From the NCBI RefSeq assembly GCF_025566985.1, contig NZ_JAOQJD010000006.1, forward strand, positions 53,523 to 117,522: DNA of 64,000 nucleotides. Direction: 5' to 3'. The notes below the pieces were generated by a model, which had not been told where the DNA came from, searched no databases, and worked only from the letters and a program-made list of their open reading frames with translations. Positions within the stretch are counted from its first letter, which is position 1. The number at the start of each line of letters is the position of its first letter. The translations under genes were made by a program, and so were the position numbers. The DNA is from Aedoeadaptatus acetigenes (GTDB taxonomy: Bacteria > Bacillota > Clostridia > Tissierellales > Peptoniphilaceae). This document shows positions 9,013 to 16,375 of this stretch, piece by piece.

Positions 9013-9060
9013 ATGCTCGAAAGAGGAGAATGGCCGTGAATGGCGTAATCAGCGAAAATA

Positions 9061-9069
9061 TGGTAAAAT
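9061..9069 (+). promoter_or_regulatory. Extended -10 promoter element of yybS-gdpP-rplI-dnaB
   Basis: TGG-TAAAAT fits an extended -10 element 22 bases before the first start codon. No good -35 box was seen. Confidence 0.45.
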
Positions 9070-9090
9070 AGCGTGATATGAGGTGATAGA

Positions 9091-10011
9091 TTGTATCGGA
9101 AAATTCAGGGCTTGCGCGTGCTCAAGCTTCTTTTATATTCTGTATTGCTGGTCATGGGCGGGCTCTTTGTGCCTATTTTATTTGCCTTTATACCGGCCAT
9201 GTTTTTATCGGAGATGCGCTTTCAGGGCGTGCTTCCCATTTCCGGGGTCTTCGTCGGCGCCTGCGCCTTAATCGGCCTGTTGACGGATCCCCTGTTGGGT
9301 CTCACCATCTTAACGGTGATGGGCCCCTTGATTTTAATTTTAGATTACTGTATGCGCACGGATCGTTCCGTGGACACGACCATGGCTTTGGGAACCTTGC
9401 TTTTTCTCGTGAGCTTGGGATTTATCATGTACCGCACGGGAACCTATCAGGCCATCGAATCCGGCGAGCTCATGAAAAACTTCAGCGCCGTTCAGGGAGA
9501 GATTCTGCAAAGGGCCTCTCTTACGGAAACGGAACAGGCGCGCCTGGCCATGACCTTTAAGACGACCATGAATCGGGCCATGGATCTTTTGCCTGCGTTC
9601 TTCCTGCTTTCGGGCCTGGTCGTCGTGTATTTGTCCTATCGCATCAGCGGGCGCAACATGCGCATCGGCGGCGAAAAGGTGATCTGTCCGGGTCCCTTCT
9701 TTCTTATGCACCTGCCTCGGGTGCCGGTCTTGATTTCCGTGGGCCTTTTGGGGACGGCCTTGGCCATGAATTACTTCATGGCTTTGGGCATCGAGCCCTA
9801 TATTTTAAACGGGCTGGTGGTCGTGGTGAGCCTCTTGGCCTGCCAGGGCATGAGCATCGTAAACTTTTACCTGCTCCGCTTCGTGCCTTCGCCGTTTTTA
9901 CGTGGGCTCATCATGTTCTTTGTCTTGGTGGTGCCCGTGGGTCAAATGGGCCTTGCGGCTCTGGGGCTTATCGATCAATTCATCGACGTGCGGAGCATAG
10001 AGGGAGCGTAG
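9091..10011 (+). CDS. YybS-like DUF2232 integral membrane protein
   Basis: A 306-residue polytopic membrane protein with about eight hydrophobic segments. TTG at 9091 follows a GAGGTGAT ribosome site by 5 bases. DUF2232/YybS proteins are predicted membrane proteins of unknown function that precede gdpP and rplI in Bacillus and many clostridia, and that gene order is seen here (3-bp gap to gdpP). The conserved pairing suggests a role linked to c-di-AMP or the envelope, but that is inference. Confidence 0.75.
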   Translation: MYRKIQGLRVLKLLLYSVLLVMGGLFVPILFAFIPAMFLSEMRFQGVLPISGVFVGACALIGLLTDPLLGLTILTVMGPLILILDYCMRTDRSVDTTMALGTLLFLVSLGFIMYRTGTYQAIESGELMKNFSAVQGEILQRASLTETEQARLAMTFKTTMNRAMDLLPAFFLLSGLVVVYLSYRISGRNMRIGGEKVICPGPFFLMHLPRVPVLISVGLLGTALAMNYFMALGIEPYILNGLVVVVSLLACQGMSIVNFYLLRFVPSPFLRGLIMFFVLVVPVGQMGLAALGLIDQFIDVRSIEGA

Positions 10012-10014
10012 GCC

Positions 10015-12012
10015 ATGAACGAGTCATTTACACTGAAAAACTTTTACTTCTATTTAATTGTCATCGCTTTTCTCACGGTGGCGGTCTTTCCCTATAATCC
10101 GGTTTTGGGAACCATCGGCGTCATCGCCTGGGTGCTTACGGCATCCTATGCTTACCGCAGCGTGAAAAAATACAATGGCATTGTTAACGACCAATTCAAC
10201 AATTTGCACAAGGATTTCGAAAAGATCACGGAGCGCACGATTTTCTCCATGCCCTTTCCTCTGGTGGTCACGGATCGGGAGGGAACCATCGTCTGGCACA
10301 ACAGCCTTTTCGGCGAGCTCTTCGACGCGGAGATTTTAAAGGGAAAATCCCTGCCCGCCTACATCGAGGATTTGGCCGACGAGGAGACAGGCTTAAAGGC
10401 CGTTGAAAACGGCACGGAAGTTGAGATCAAAGAGCAGCCTTACCGGGCCTACAACAGCGTGGTGGATTTTCAGAAAAACGGCAAGGAAGATGTGCTTTCC
10501 CTTTTCTATTTCGTGGACCACAGTCAGTACCGGCACATGGAACGCCTCTACGAAGACGAAGGCGGCGTGGTGCTCGTCGTGGAAGTGGACAATTTCGATG
10601 AAGTGGTGGACGGGGCGCCTACATCGAAAAAACCGCTGTTAATCGCGGAAATCGACCATCGCATTAACGAATACTTCCGCTCCCAAAACGCCTTGGTGCG
10701 CAAATTTCAAGAGGACATGTACCTGGTGGTCCTGCGGAAGGTGGACATTCTGCCCATTGTAGAGCAGAAGTTCGACATTCTGGACAAGATTCGGGAGATC
10801 GACGTGGAAAACACGGTGAGCGTCACCATTTCCGCCGGCGTCAGCCGCCCGGGGCTGTCCTTTATCGAAGCCTACAAAGAGGCGGACACCTGCCTGGACG
10901 TGGCCTTGGGCCGGGGCGGAGACCAAGTGGTCTTAAAAAATGACGAAACCTACACCTATTTCGGCGGCAAGTCCAAAGCCGTTGAAAAGCGAAACAAGGT
11001 GAAGGCCCGTGTCTTGGGCATCGCCCTCAGGCAACTCATCGACAAGTCCAATCGGGTCTTCGTCATGGGGCACAAGAACGCGGACATGGATGCCATCGGC
11101 GCCGCCGTGGGCGTCATGCGCGCCGTGCTCAATCAAAACAAAGAGGGCTACATCGTTTTGGACGATGTGAATCCTTCCATCGAGGTTTTGATCAAGGTCA
11201 TGAAGCGGGAAGAGCCGGAGCTCTTCAAGCGAATTGTTTCCGGGGAATATGCCGAGGAGGCCATTCGCCAAGGGGATTTGGTGATCCTCGTGGACAATCA
11301 CAAGCCTTCTTTTACGGAATACCCGCCTCTTTTGGAGCGCACCTCCAATGTGGTGGTCATCGACCATCACCGCAGAGGCAGCGAGTTTGTGGCGGATCCC
11401 GTGCTTTCCTACGTGGAGCCCTACGCCTCGTCCACCTGCGAGCTTATTACGGAAATGCTCACCTATATGTATGACGACACGGAGCTTACCAATTTCGAAG
11501 CCAACGCCCTGATGAGCGGCGTGGTAGTGGATACGAAAAACTTTACCTTTAAAACCGGCGTGCGCACCTTCGAGGCCGCATCGGTCCTGAAGCGGGCCGG
11601 CGCCGACATGAGTCAGGTACGCTACTTCTTCGAAGACGACTACGACACCATCGTCTCTAGGGCGGAAGTGGTGCACAATGCCAGGATCATCTTCGACAAC
11701 ATCGCCATTTCAAGATTGGAAGAGGACATGCCCAATTCCGTACTCGTTAGTGCCCAGGCGGCAGACGAGCTCTTGGGCATTCACGGCATCAAGGCTTCCT
11801 TCGTCTTGACCAAGAAGAAAGAAGTGATCCACATTTCCGCTCGAAGCTTCGGCGACATCAGCGTGCAGCTTATTTTGGAACAATTAGGCGGCGGCCACTT
11901 GAACATGGCCGGTGCCCAAGTAAAGAGCGACGACATGGACGCCGTGGAAAAACAATTAACCGACGCCATTGCCGATTATTTAGAAAAAGATAAAGGAGAG
12001 AAAGAACAATGA
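10015..12012 (+). CDS. gdpP: Cyclic-di-AMP phosphodiesterase GdpP (DHH/DHHA1)
   Basis: A 665-residue membrane protein. Two N-terminal transmembrane helices (about 9-50) are followed by a PAS-like domain (80-170), a degenerate GGDEF domain (175-310) and a DHH/DHHA1 phosphodiesterase. Catalytic signatures are HKNADMDAIG (H353 onward), D450-H451-H452 and the GGGH substrate loop at 625-628. GdpP hydrolyses c-di-AMP to pApA and so influences wall homeostasis, osmolyte transport and beta-lactam tolerance. Length and domain order match the family. The ATGA overlap (12009-12012) couples it to rplI. Confidence 0.95.
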   Translation: MNESFTLKNFYFYLIVIAFLTVAVFPYNPVLGTIGVIAWVLTASYAYRSVKKYNGIVNDQFNNLHKDFEKITERTIFSMPFPLVVTDREGTIVWHNSLFGELFDAEILKGKSLPAYIEDLADEETGLKAVENGTEVEIKEQPYRAYNSVVDFQKNGKEDVLSLFYFVDHSQYRHMERLYEDEGGVVLVVEVDNFDEVVDGAPTSKKPLLIAEIDHRINEYFRSQNALVRKFQEDMYLVVLRKVDILPIVEQKFDILDKIREIDVENTVSVTISAGVSRPGLSFIEAYKEADTCLDVALGRGGDQVVLKNDETYTYFGGKSKAVEKRNKVKARVLGIALRQLIDKSNRVFVMGHKNADMDAIGAAVGVMRAVLNQNKEGYIVLDDVNPSIEVLIKVMKREEPELFKRIVSGEYAEEAIRQGDLVILVDNHKPSFTEYPPLLERTSNVVVIDHHRRGSEFVADPVLSYVEPYASSTCELITEMLTYMYDDTELTNFEANALMSGVVVDTKNFTFKTGVRTFEAASVLKRAGADMSQVRYFFEDDYDTIVSRAEVVHNARIIFDNIAISRLEEDMPNSVLVSAQAADELLGIHGIKASFVLTKKKEVIHISARSFGDISVQLILEQLGGGHLNMAGAQVKSDDMDAVEKQLTDAIADYLEKDKGEKEQ

Positions 12013-12455
12013 AAGTGATCTTATTAAAGAACGTGGACAAATTAGGAAAAGAAGGGGACTTGGTAGAAGCGAAGAGCGGTTACGCGAGAAATTTCCTCTT
12101 GCCGAACAAGGCCGCCATCGAAGCCACGCCTGAAAACATGAAAAACTGGAAGGAAATGAAGGCGAAAGAAGCCGCCGACGAAGCGGCCCGCGTGGAAGAA
12201 GCCGAAGCCCAAAAGAAAGAGCTCGAATCGAAAGTCGTGGACTTAAAGGCCAAGGGCGGCGCCAACGGCAAACTTTTCGGCGCCATTACAGCAAAAGACA
12301 TCGCCGATCGCATGAACGCGATTTTCGGTGTGAAGATCGATAAGAAAAAAATCGTCCTCTCGGAAAACATTAAGACCACGGGCAAACACAAAGTCACCGT
12401 CAAACTCCACGGCGACATTACCGCCGACGTGGATGTGGTCATCGACGCGGAATAA
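12009..12455 (+). CDS. rplI: 50S ribosomal protein L9
   Basis: A 148-residue L9 with its N-terminal signature (MKVILLKNVDKLGKEGDLVE and GYARNFLLPNKAA), the long connecting helix and a C-terminal RNA-binding domain. It bridges ribosomes and guards frame maintenance. AAAGGAGAGAAAGAAC precedes the start; it overlaps gdpP by 4 bp and dnaB by 1 bp. Confidence 0.96.
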   Translation: MKVILLKNVDKLGKEGDLVEAKSGYARNFLLPNKAAIEATPENMKNWKEMKAKEAADEAARVEEAEAQKKELESKVVDLKAKGGANGKLFGAITAKDIADRMNAIFGVKIDKKKIVLSENIKTTGKHKVTVKLHGDITADVDVVIDAE

Positions 12456-13783
12456 TGGCCGAGAGGGTAGAGGGGCGGATGCCGCCCTACGACGAACAGG
12501 CCGAGGCGTCGGTTTTAGGCGCCATGCTTTTGGACAAAAGCGCCATTACCACGGCAGTGGAAATCATTCACGCCGAGGACTTTTACTACGATAGCCACAA
12601 GGCCATCTTCGAAGGGATTTTGCGCCTCTACAACAAAAATGAGCCCGCCGACATGATCACCCTGTCCGATTTTCTGAAAAAAAACGGACAGCTGGAGGCC
12701 GTCGGCGGCTATACTTATTTAGGCAGGCTCACCTCAGGCGCCGGCGCCGTGAGCAATACGGAAGCCTACGCCAACATCATTAAAGAAAAATCCACTCTGC
12801 GGGCCTTGATTCGCGCGGGGAGCGAAATCGTAGAGGACAGCTACCGGGACGACGACGAGGTCGGGGCCATTATCGAAAAGGCGGAGAAATCCATTTTCGA
12901 CATTACCCAGGATAATCAGCGCGGCGGCCTCATGAACATGGAAAATGTCATGGTCACCACCTTCGAAGTGATGCAGAAGCGTTCGGAAAACAAAGGCGGC
13001 CTCACGGGACTGACCACGGGCTTTATCGACTTGGACCGAAAGACCTCCGGCATGCAGAAGGCGGACTTGGTCCTTCTCGCCGCCCGTCCCTCCATGGGAA
13101 AGACCGCCCTTATGGTCAACATCGCCACCAACGCCGCCTTAAAGGCCAACGCCACCGTGGCCATGTTCTCCTTGGAAATGAGCCGCAATCAATTGTCCCA
13201 GCGGATCTTATCGTCGCTGAGCCACGTGGATCTCATGAAAATTATTTCCGGGGACTTAACCACGGAGGAATGGTCCAAGGTCATCGAGACCATGACCTAT
13301 ATGAACGAAATGGCCATCTACATCGACGACACGGCGGGGATTACGCCCCTCGAGGTCAAGGCCAAATGCCGCCGACTGAAGGCGGAAAAAGGATTGGATC
13401 TCGTGGTCATCGACTATTTGCAGCTTATGGAAGTGGGCGGTCGCGCCGAAAGCAGACAACAGGAAATCTCCGCCATCTCCCGTCAACTCAAGGGGATCGC
13501 AAAGGAACTGGATGTGCCGGTTATCGCCCTGTCGCAACTTTCCCGTGCGCCGGAAATGCGCGCCGATCACCGGCCCATCTTATCGGACCTTCGGGAATCC
13601 GGGGCCATTGAGCAGGATGCGGACATCGTCATGTTCCTGTATCGGGACGAATACTACAATCCCGACACGGAAAAACAGGGCTTGGGCGAGCTGATTATCG
13701 CCAAGCACCGAAACGGCCCCACGGGCACGGTGGAACTCTTGTTTAAAGGCGAATACACGAAATTTGTGAACCTGCAAGCATAA
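12455..13783 (+). CDS. dnaB: Replicative DNA helicase DnaB
   Basis: A 442-residue DnaB-family helicase (named dnaC in Bacillus). The N-terminal collar domain (MPPYDEQAEASVLGAMLLD) precedes the RecA-like ATPase core. Walker A is ARPSMGKTA (A210-A218, K216) and Walker B is LDLVVIDYLQLM. It unwinds the fork in the 5'-3' direction as a hexamer. The start overlaps the rplI stop (TAATG) and has no clear ribosome site of its own, so translational coupling is likely. No intein is present. Confidence 0.96.
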   Translation: MAERVEGRMPPYDEQAEASVLGAMLLDKSAITTAVEIIHAEDFYYDSHKAIFEGILRLYNKNEPADMITLSDFLKKNGQLEAVGGYTYLGRLTSGAGAVSNTEAYANIIKEKSTLRALIRAGSEIVEDSYRDDDEVGAIIEKAEKSIFDITQDNQRGGLMNMENVMVTTFEVMQKRSENKGGLTGLTTGFIDLDRKTSGMQKADLVLLAARPSMGKTALMVNIATNAALKANATVAMFSLEMSRNQLSQRILSSLSHVDLMKIISGDLTTEEWSKVIETMTYMNEMAIYIDDTAGITPLEVKAKCRRLKAEKGLDLVVIDYLQLMEVGGRAESRQQEISAISRQLKGIAKELDVPVIALSQLSRAPEMRADHRPILSDLRESGAIEQDADIVMFLYRDEYYNPDTEKQGLGELIIAKHRNGPTGTVELLFKGEYTKFVNLQA

Positions 13784-13794
13784 TCGGAGGAACT

Positions 13795-14613
13795 ATGGAT
13801 ATAATAAAAGTTATTTTACTGGGGATCGTGGAAGGAGTGACGGAATTTCTTCCCATCTCCAGCACGGGCCACTTGATTCTGGCCCACGAATTTATCGGCC
13901 TTCAGCCGCAGAGCTTTCAAAACGCCTTCGACGTCTGCATTCAGCTGGGCGCCATTTTGGCCGTGGTGGTTCTGTACTTTTCAAAGCTCTGGCCCTTTCA
14001 GCGGGAAGAGGGAAAAGTCGTGGCGGAAAAAGACACCCTCGTGCTGTGGCTCAAGGTCATCGTCGGGGTGATCCCTTCGGCGGTTTTAGGCTTTTTGTTC
14101 GACGACTTTATCGACGAGCATCTCTTTAAGCCTCAAGTGGTGGCCGCCACCTTGCTGATCTACGGGATCCTCATTCTCGTCATCGAAAATCGAAACGAAG
14201 AGAAGCATGTGAAGGCGAAAGTGGGAAGAGTGGAAAATATTCCCTACGCCATGGCCTTTGCCATCGGCCTCTTTCAATGCTTGGCCATGGTGCCCGGCAC
14301 GAGCCGAAGCGCCGCCACCATCTTAGGGGCCCTGCTTCTCGGCGCGAGCCGCGGAGCAGCGGCGGAATTTTCATTCTTCCTCGCCATTCCCACCATGTTC
14401 GGTGCCACCTTATTAAAAATCGTGAAAAACGGCCTGGCCTTCAGCGCCTACCAATGGTTTTTAATCGCCCTGGGCGCCGTGGTGAGCTTCGTCGTGGCCG
14501 TGGTGGTCATTCAAAAATTCATGGACTACATCAGAAAGCGGGATTTCAGAATCTTCGGTACCTACCGAATCCTTCTGGGCCTCATCGTCTTTCTGTACTT
14601 CACATTTTCGTAA
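13795..14613 (+). CDS. uppP: Undecaprenyl-diphosphate phosphatase
   Basis: A 272-residue polytopic membrane protein with both BacA/UppP motifs: EGVTEFLPISSTGHL near residues 13-27 and PGTSRSAATILGALLLG near 167-183. It dephosphorylates undecaprenyl diphosphate to recycle the lipid carrier for wall synthesis and gives bacitracin tolerance. A clean GGAGGAACT ribosome site lies 11 bp after dnaB, so it probably shares the dnaB transcript. Followed by a terminator. Confidence 0.95.
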   Translation: MDIIKVILLGIVEGVTEFLPISSTGHLILAHEFIGLQPQSFQNAFDVCIQLGAILAVVVLYFSKLWPFQREEGKVVAEKDTLVLWLKVIVGVIPSAVLGFLFDDFIDEHLFKPQVVAATLLIYGILILVIENRNEEKHVKAKVGRVENIPYAMAFAIGLFQCLAMVPGTSRSAATILGALLLGASRGAAAEFSFFLAIPTMFGATLLKIVKNGLAFSAYQWFLIALGAVVSFVVAVVVIQKFMDYIRKRDFRIFGTYRILLGLIVFLYFTFS

Positions 14614-14618
14614 AAGCG

Positions 14619-14640
14619 CGCGGAGATCCGCGTGTTTTTT
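14619..14640 (+). terminator. Terminator after uppP
   Basis: CGCGG-AGAT-CCGCG stem followed by GTG and six T residues. Confidence 0.8.
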
Positions 14641-14703
14641 ATTTGATAAGAATAGGTTCTTTACTTCCATAACTGAAATAGCAAACAAGCGAATGACACG
14701 CCC

Positions 14704-14730
14704 TTGAAAAAATAGAATATACTATATACT
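14704..14730 (+). promoter_or_regulatory. Putative promoter of the stalk-domain gene at 14817
   Basis: TTGAAA at 14704-14709 with TATACT at 14725-14730, spaced by 15 bp (short). The surrounding AT-rich run offers overlapping alternatives. A leader of about 80 bases would follow. Confidence 0.4.
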
Positions 14731-14816
14731 AAAATTCAGATAGTAAAGGGCCAGCGTTAAGGGCGACGTCGGATCATTGTTGTAATGCAGCTTTGAATAA
14801 AAGAGGAGGAGATTTT

Positions 14817-15599
14817 ATGGCAAAGAAAAGAAAAATCACTTTAGTTATGATCTTATGTTTGATGCTCGCGCCTTTTTCATCTTATGCGCAGGGACCGAAG
14901 GAAATTACCGTGTACATTAACGGGCTTAATCAAAATGCGAGTCAGTACGGTGTTGAAGAAACGGCTCCGGTTCGGAAGGGGCGAACCTTTTTACCTCTCG
15001 AGCTGTTGGAGCAATCTCTTTCCTATTCCGTAAGTGTGGATTCGGACAAGCAATCTGTCCTAATCAAAAAAGATGGGATTCAGGTAGCCATGACACTTGG
15101 CGACAAGAACTATCGAGTGCAAAAAGAAACAAAAACCATGGATGTCGCACCTTTCTCTGAAAAGAACCGGATCTATGTCCCTGCGCGTTTTGTGCAAGAG
15201 GCTTTCGGGGCAAAAGTTGAATGGGACGGCAAGAACCGCGTCGTCATCATTGCCGGAAATAGGGGAGAAGAGGAGTCGGAAGACTCCTATACCGAACTGA
15301 GCAAAGTGGGTTTAAAAGCGATCGTACCAGAAGAATTTGACATGGTGGATCTCCACGGACAGTACATTGTTTCTTGGAAGGAATTTATGGGCCAGTATTC
15401 AGAGACACCGGCGACGTTGTTTACGATAAAAAAGACTTCAGAGCCATCGGAGAATATCGAAGACCGACTATTGGATTATCGAAATGGAAACTATGTATTT
15501 GCCGAGTTTGCAAAAGACAGACAATATAGCCGGGCCATCGATGAAGCCATCGAAGGAATGCTCGCAAGTATAAGGTCCATAGAAAGAAAAGATGATTAA
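14817..15599 (+). CDS. Secreted protein with copper-amine-oxidase N-terminal-like stalk domain
   Basis: A 260-residue exported protein. ATG at 14817 is preferred over an in-frame TTG at 14793 because AGAGGAGGAG lies 5-6 bases before it and a typical signal peptide follows (MAKKRKITLVMILCLMLAPF...SYAQ). Residues about 25-145 match the copper amine oxidase N-terminal-like fold (GRTFLPLELLEQSL..., NRIYVPARFVQEAFGAKVEW), a non-catalytic extracellular domain common in clostridia. Residues 150-260 are unrecognised, perhaps a PsbP/DUF1795-like fold. No catalytic oxidase domain is present. Function unknown; monocistronic. Confidence 0.75.
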   Translation: MAKKRKITLVMILCLMLAPFSSYAQGPKEITVYINGLNQNASQYGVEETAPVRKGRTFLPLELLEQSLSYSVSVDSDKQSVLIKKDGIQVAMTLGDKNYRVQKETKTMDVAPFSEKNRIYVPARFVQEAFGAKVEWDGKNRVVIIAGNRGEEESEDSYTELSKVGLKAIVPEEFDMVDLHGQYIVSWKEFMGQYSETPATLFTIKKTSEPSENIEDRLLDYRNGNYVFAEFAKDRQYSRAIDEAIEGMLASIRSIERKDD

Positions 15600-15606
15600 A
15601 TTTAGG

Positions 15607-15635
15607 AGTCCGGCAGATGCCGGGCTTCTTTCGTT
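15607..15635 (+). terminator. Terminator after the stalk-domain gene
   Basis: CCGGC-AGAT-GCCGG stem (extended by AG/CT pairs) followed by the T-rich tract CTTCTTTCGTTTT. The next stretch (15640-15778) shows no convincing gene. Confidence 0.65.
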
Positions 15636-15778
15636 TTAAAATGATAAGTGAAAAAAGAGGGATGAAGTCGATAGCGGACACAGCAGTATAGAAAAGGGAG
15701 GAAAGCAGATTCTGCGGCGAAAGGGCTTTTGTGCCGCCGTTTTAGCGGTAATTTCCATTGAGAATCTTTCTTATTCCC

Positions 15779-15807
15779 TTGAAAAGGAATGGAACCGGTG
15801 TTATAAT
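15779..15807 (+). promoter_or_regulatory. Promoter of the feo operon
   Basis: TTGAAA at 15779-15784, 17-bp spacer, TATAAT at 15802-15807. An AT-rich stretch just downstream (TGATGAGATAAATTTTCATT) is a weak candidate for a Fur-type operator. Confidence 0.8.
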
Positions 15808-15833
15808 TCATTGATGAGATAAATTTTCATTGG

Positions 15834-15855
15834 AAGGCAAGTGCCTTTTTCTTTT
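15834..15855 (+). promoter_or_regulatory. Terminator-like hairpin in the feo leader
   Basis: AAGGC-AAGT-GCCTT followed by TTTCTTTT lies between the feo promoter and the feoA ribosome site, about 20 bases after the likely transcription start. The short stem makes it a weak terminator; it may act as an attenuator or simply protect the 5' end. Confidence 0.4.
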
Positions 15856-15893
15856 GGTTCTTGACTGATAACCGTTATTATAAGGAGATGCAT

Positions 15894-16118
15894 ATGAATT
15901 TAATCGTTGCGCCGAAAAACGTGGATCTGAAGGTGCTAAGGGTGCGGGATCAAAAATTGGACAAGAGCCAAATTACCCATTTGCAGAACATGGGCTTTGT
16001 GGAAGGCGCCAATTGCCGCGTCGTGTCGGACGTGCAGGGCTCGGTGATCGTCGTCATCAAGGGCGTGCGCGTCGGCTTGGGCAAAGATTTGGCTGAATGT
16101 ATTCGAGTGACAATGTGA
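15894..16118 (+). CDS. feoA: FeoA-type ferrous iron transport accessory protein (first copy)
   Basis: A 74-residue SH3-like FeoA domain protein (MNLIVAPKNVDLKVLRVRDQ, LQNMGFVEGANCRVVSD). FeoA is a small cytoplasmic partner of the FeoB iron channel. ATG at 15894 is chosen over an upstream in-frame TTG at 15861 because AAGGAG (15882-15887) lies 6 bases before it. A second feoA follows after 8 bp; the copies differ strongly, so they are old paralogues. Confidence 0.85.
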   Translation: MNLIVAPKNVDLKVLRVRDQKLDKSQITHLQNMGFVEGANCRVVSDVQGSVIVVIKGVRVGLGKDLAECIRVTM

Positions 16119-16126
16119 GGTGTAGG

Positions 16127-16375
16127 ATGAATTTAAATGAAGCGTCGGTAGACAAGTACTACGTAGTGAAGAAAATCAACGGGCAGGGCCCCTTGAAGCG
16201 CCGCATTATGGACATGGGCATTACGAAAAACACCGTGTTGTTCGTAAGAAAATTTGCTCCCTTGGGGGACCCCATTCAATTAACCGTGCGCGGTTATGAA
16301 TTGAGCCTTAGAAAGGCCGATGCGGAGCTTGTTGAAGTGGAAGAAACTCAAGGACCGAAGGGGGAAGAGGCGTGA
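16127..16375 (+). CDS. feoA: FeoA-type ferrous iron transport accessory protein (second copy)
   Basis: An 82-residue FeoA domain (KKINGQGPLKRRIMDMGITK, GDPIQLTVRGYELSLRKADA), closer to canonical FeoA than the first copy. The start is ATG 16127 after GAGGTGTAGG; an earlier in-frame ATG at 16097 lies inside the first feoA. It overlaps feoB by 4 bp (GTGA), indicating translational coupling. Confidence 0.9.
   Translation: MNLNEASVDKYYVVKKINGQGPLKRRIMDMGITKNTVLFVRKFAPLGDPIQLTVRGYELSLRKADAELVEVEETQGPKGEEA

Noticed and set aside
10933..11676. 247-codon minus-strand frame opposite gdpP
   Set aside because: It is a shadow of the strongly conserved DHH domain; its translation is His/Val/Leu-rich with no recognisable domain.
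15694..15819. Open stretch after a GGGAGGAAAGC site reading about 40 residues to a TGA/TAA
   Set aside because: No ATG, GTG or TTG start at the right distance, and it runs through the feo promoter boxes.
15808..15832. Fur box downstream of the feo promoter
   Set aside because: The AT-rich segment only loosely resembles the inverted-repeat consensus; not listed as an operator.
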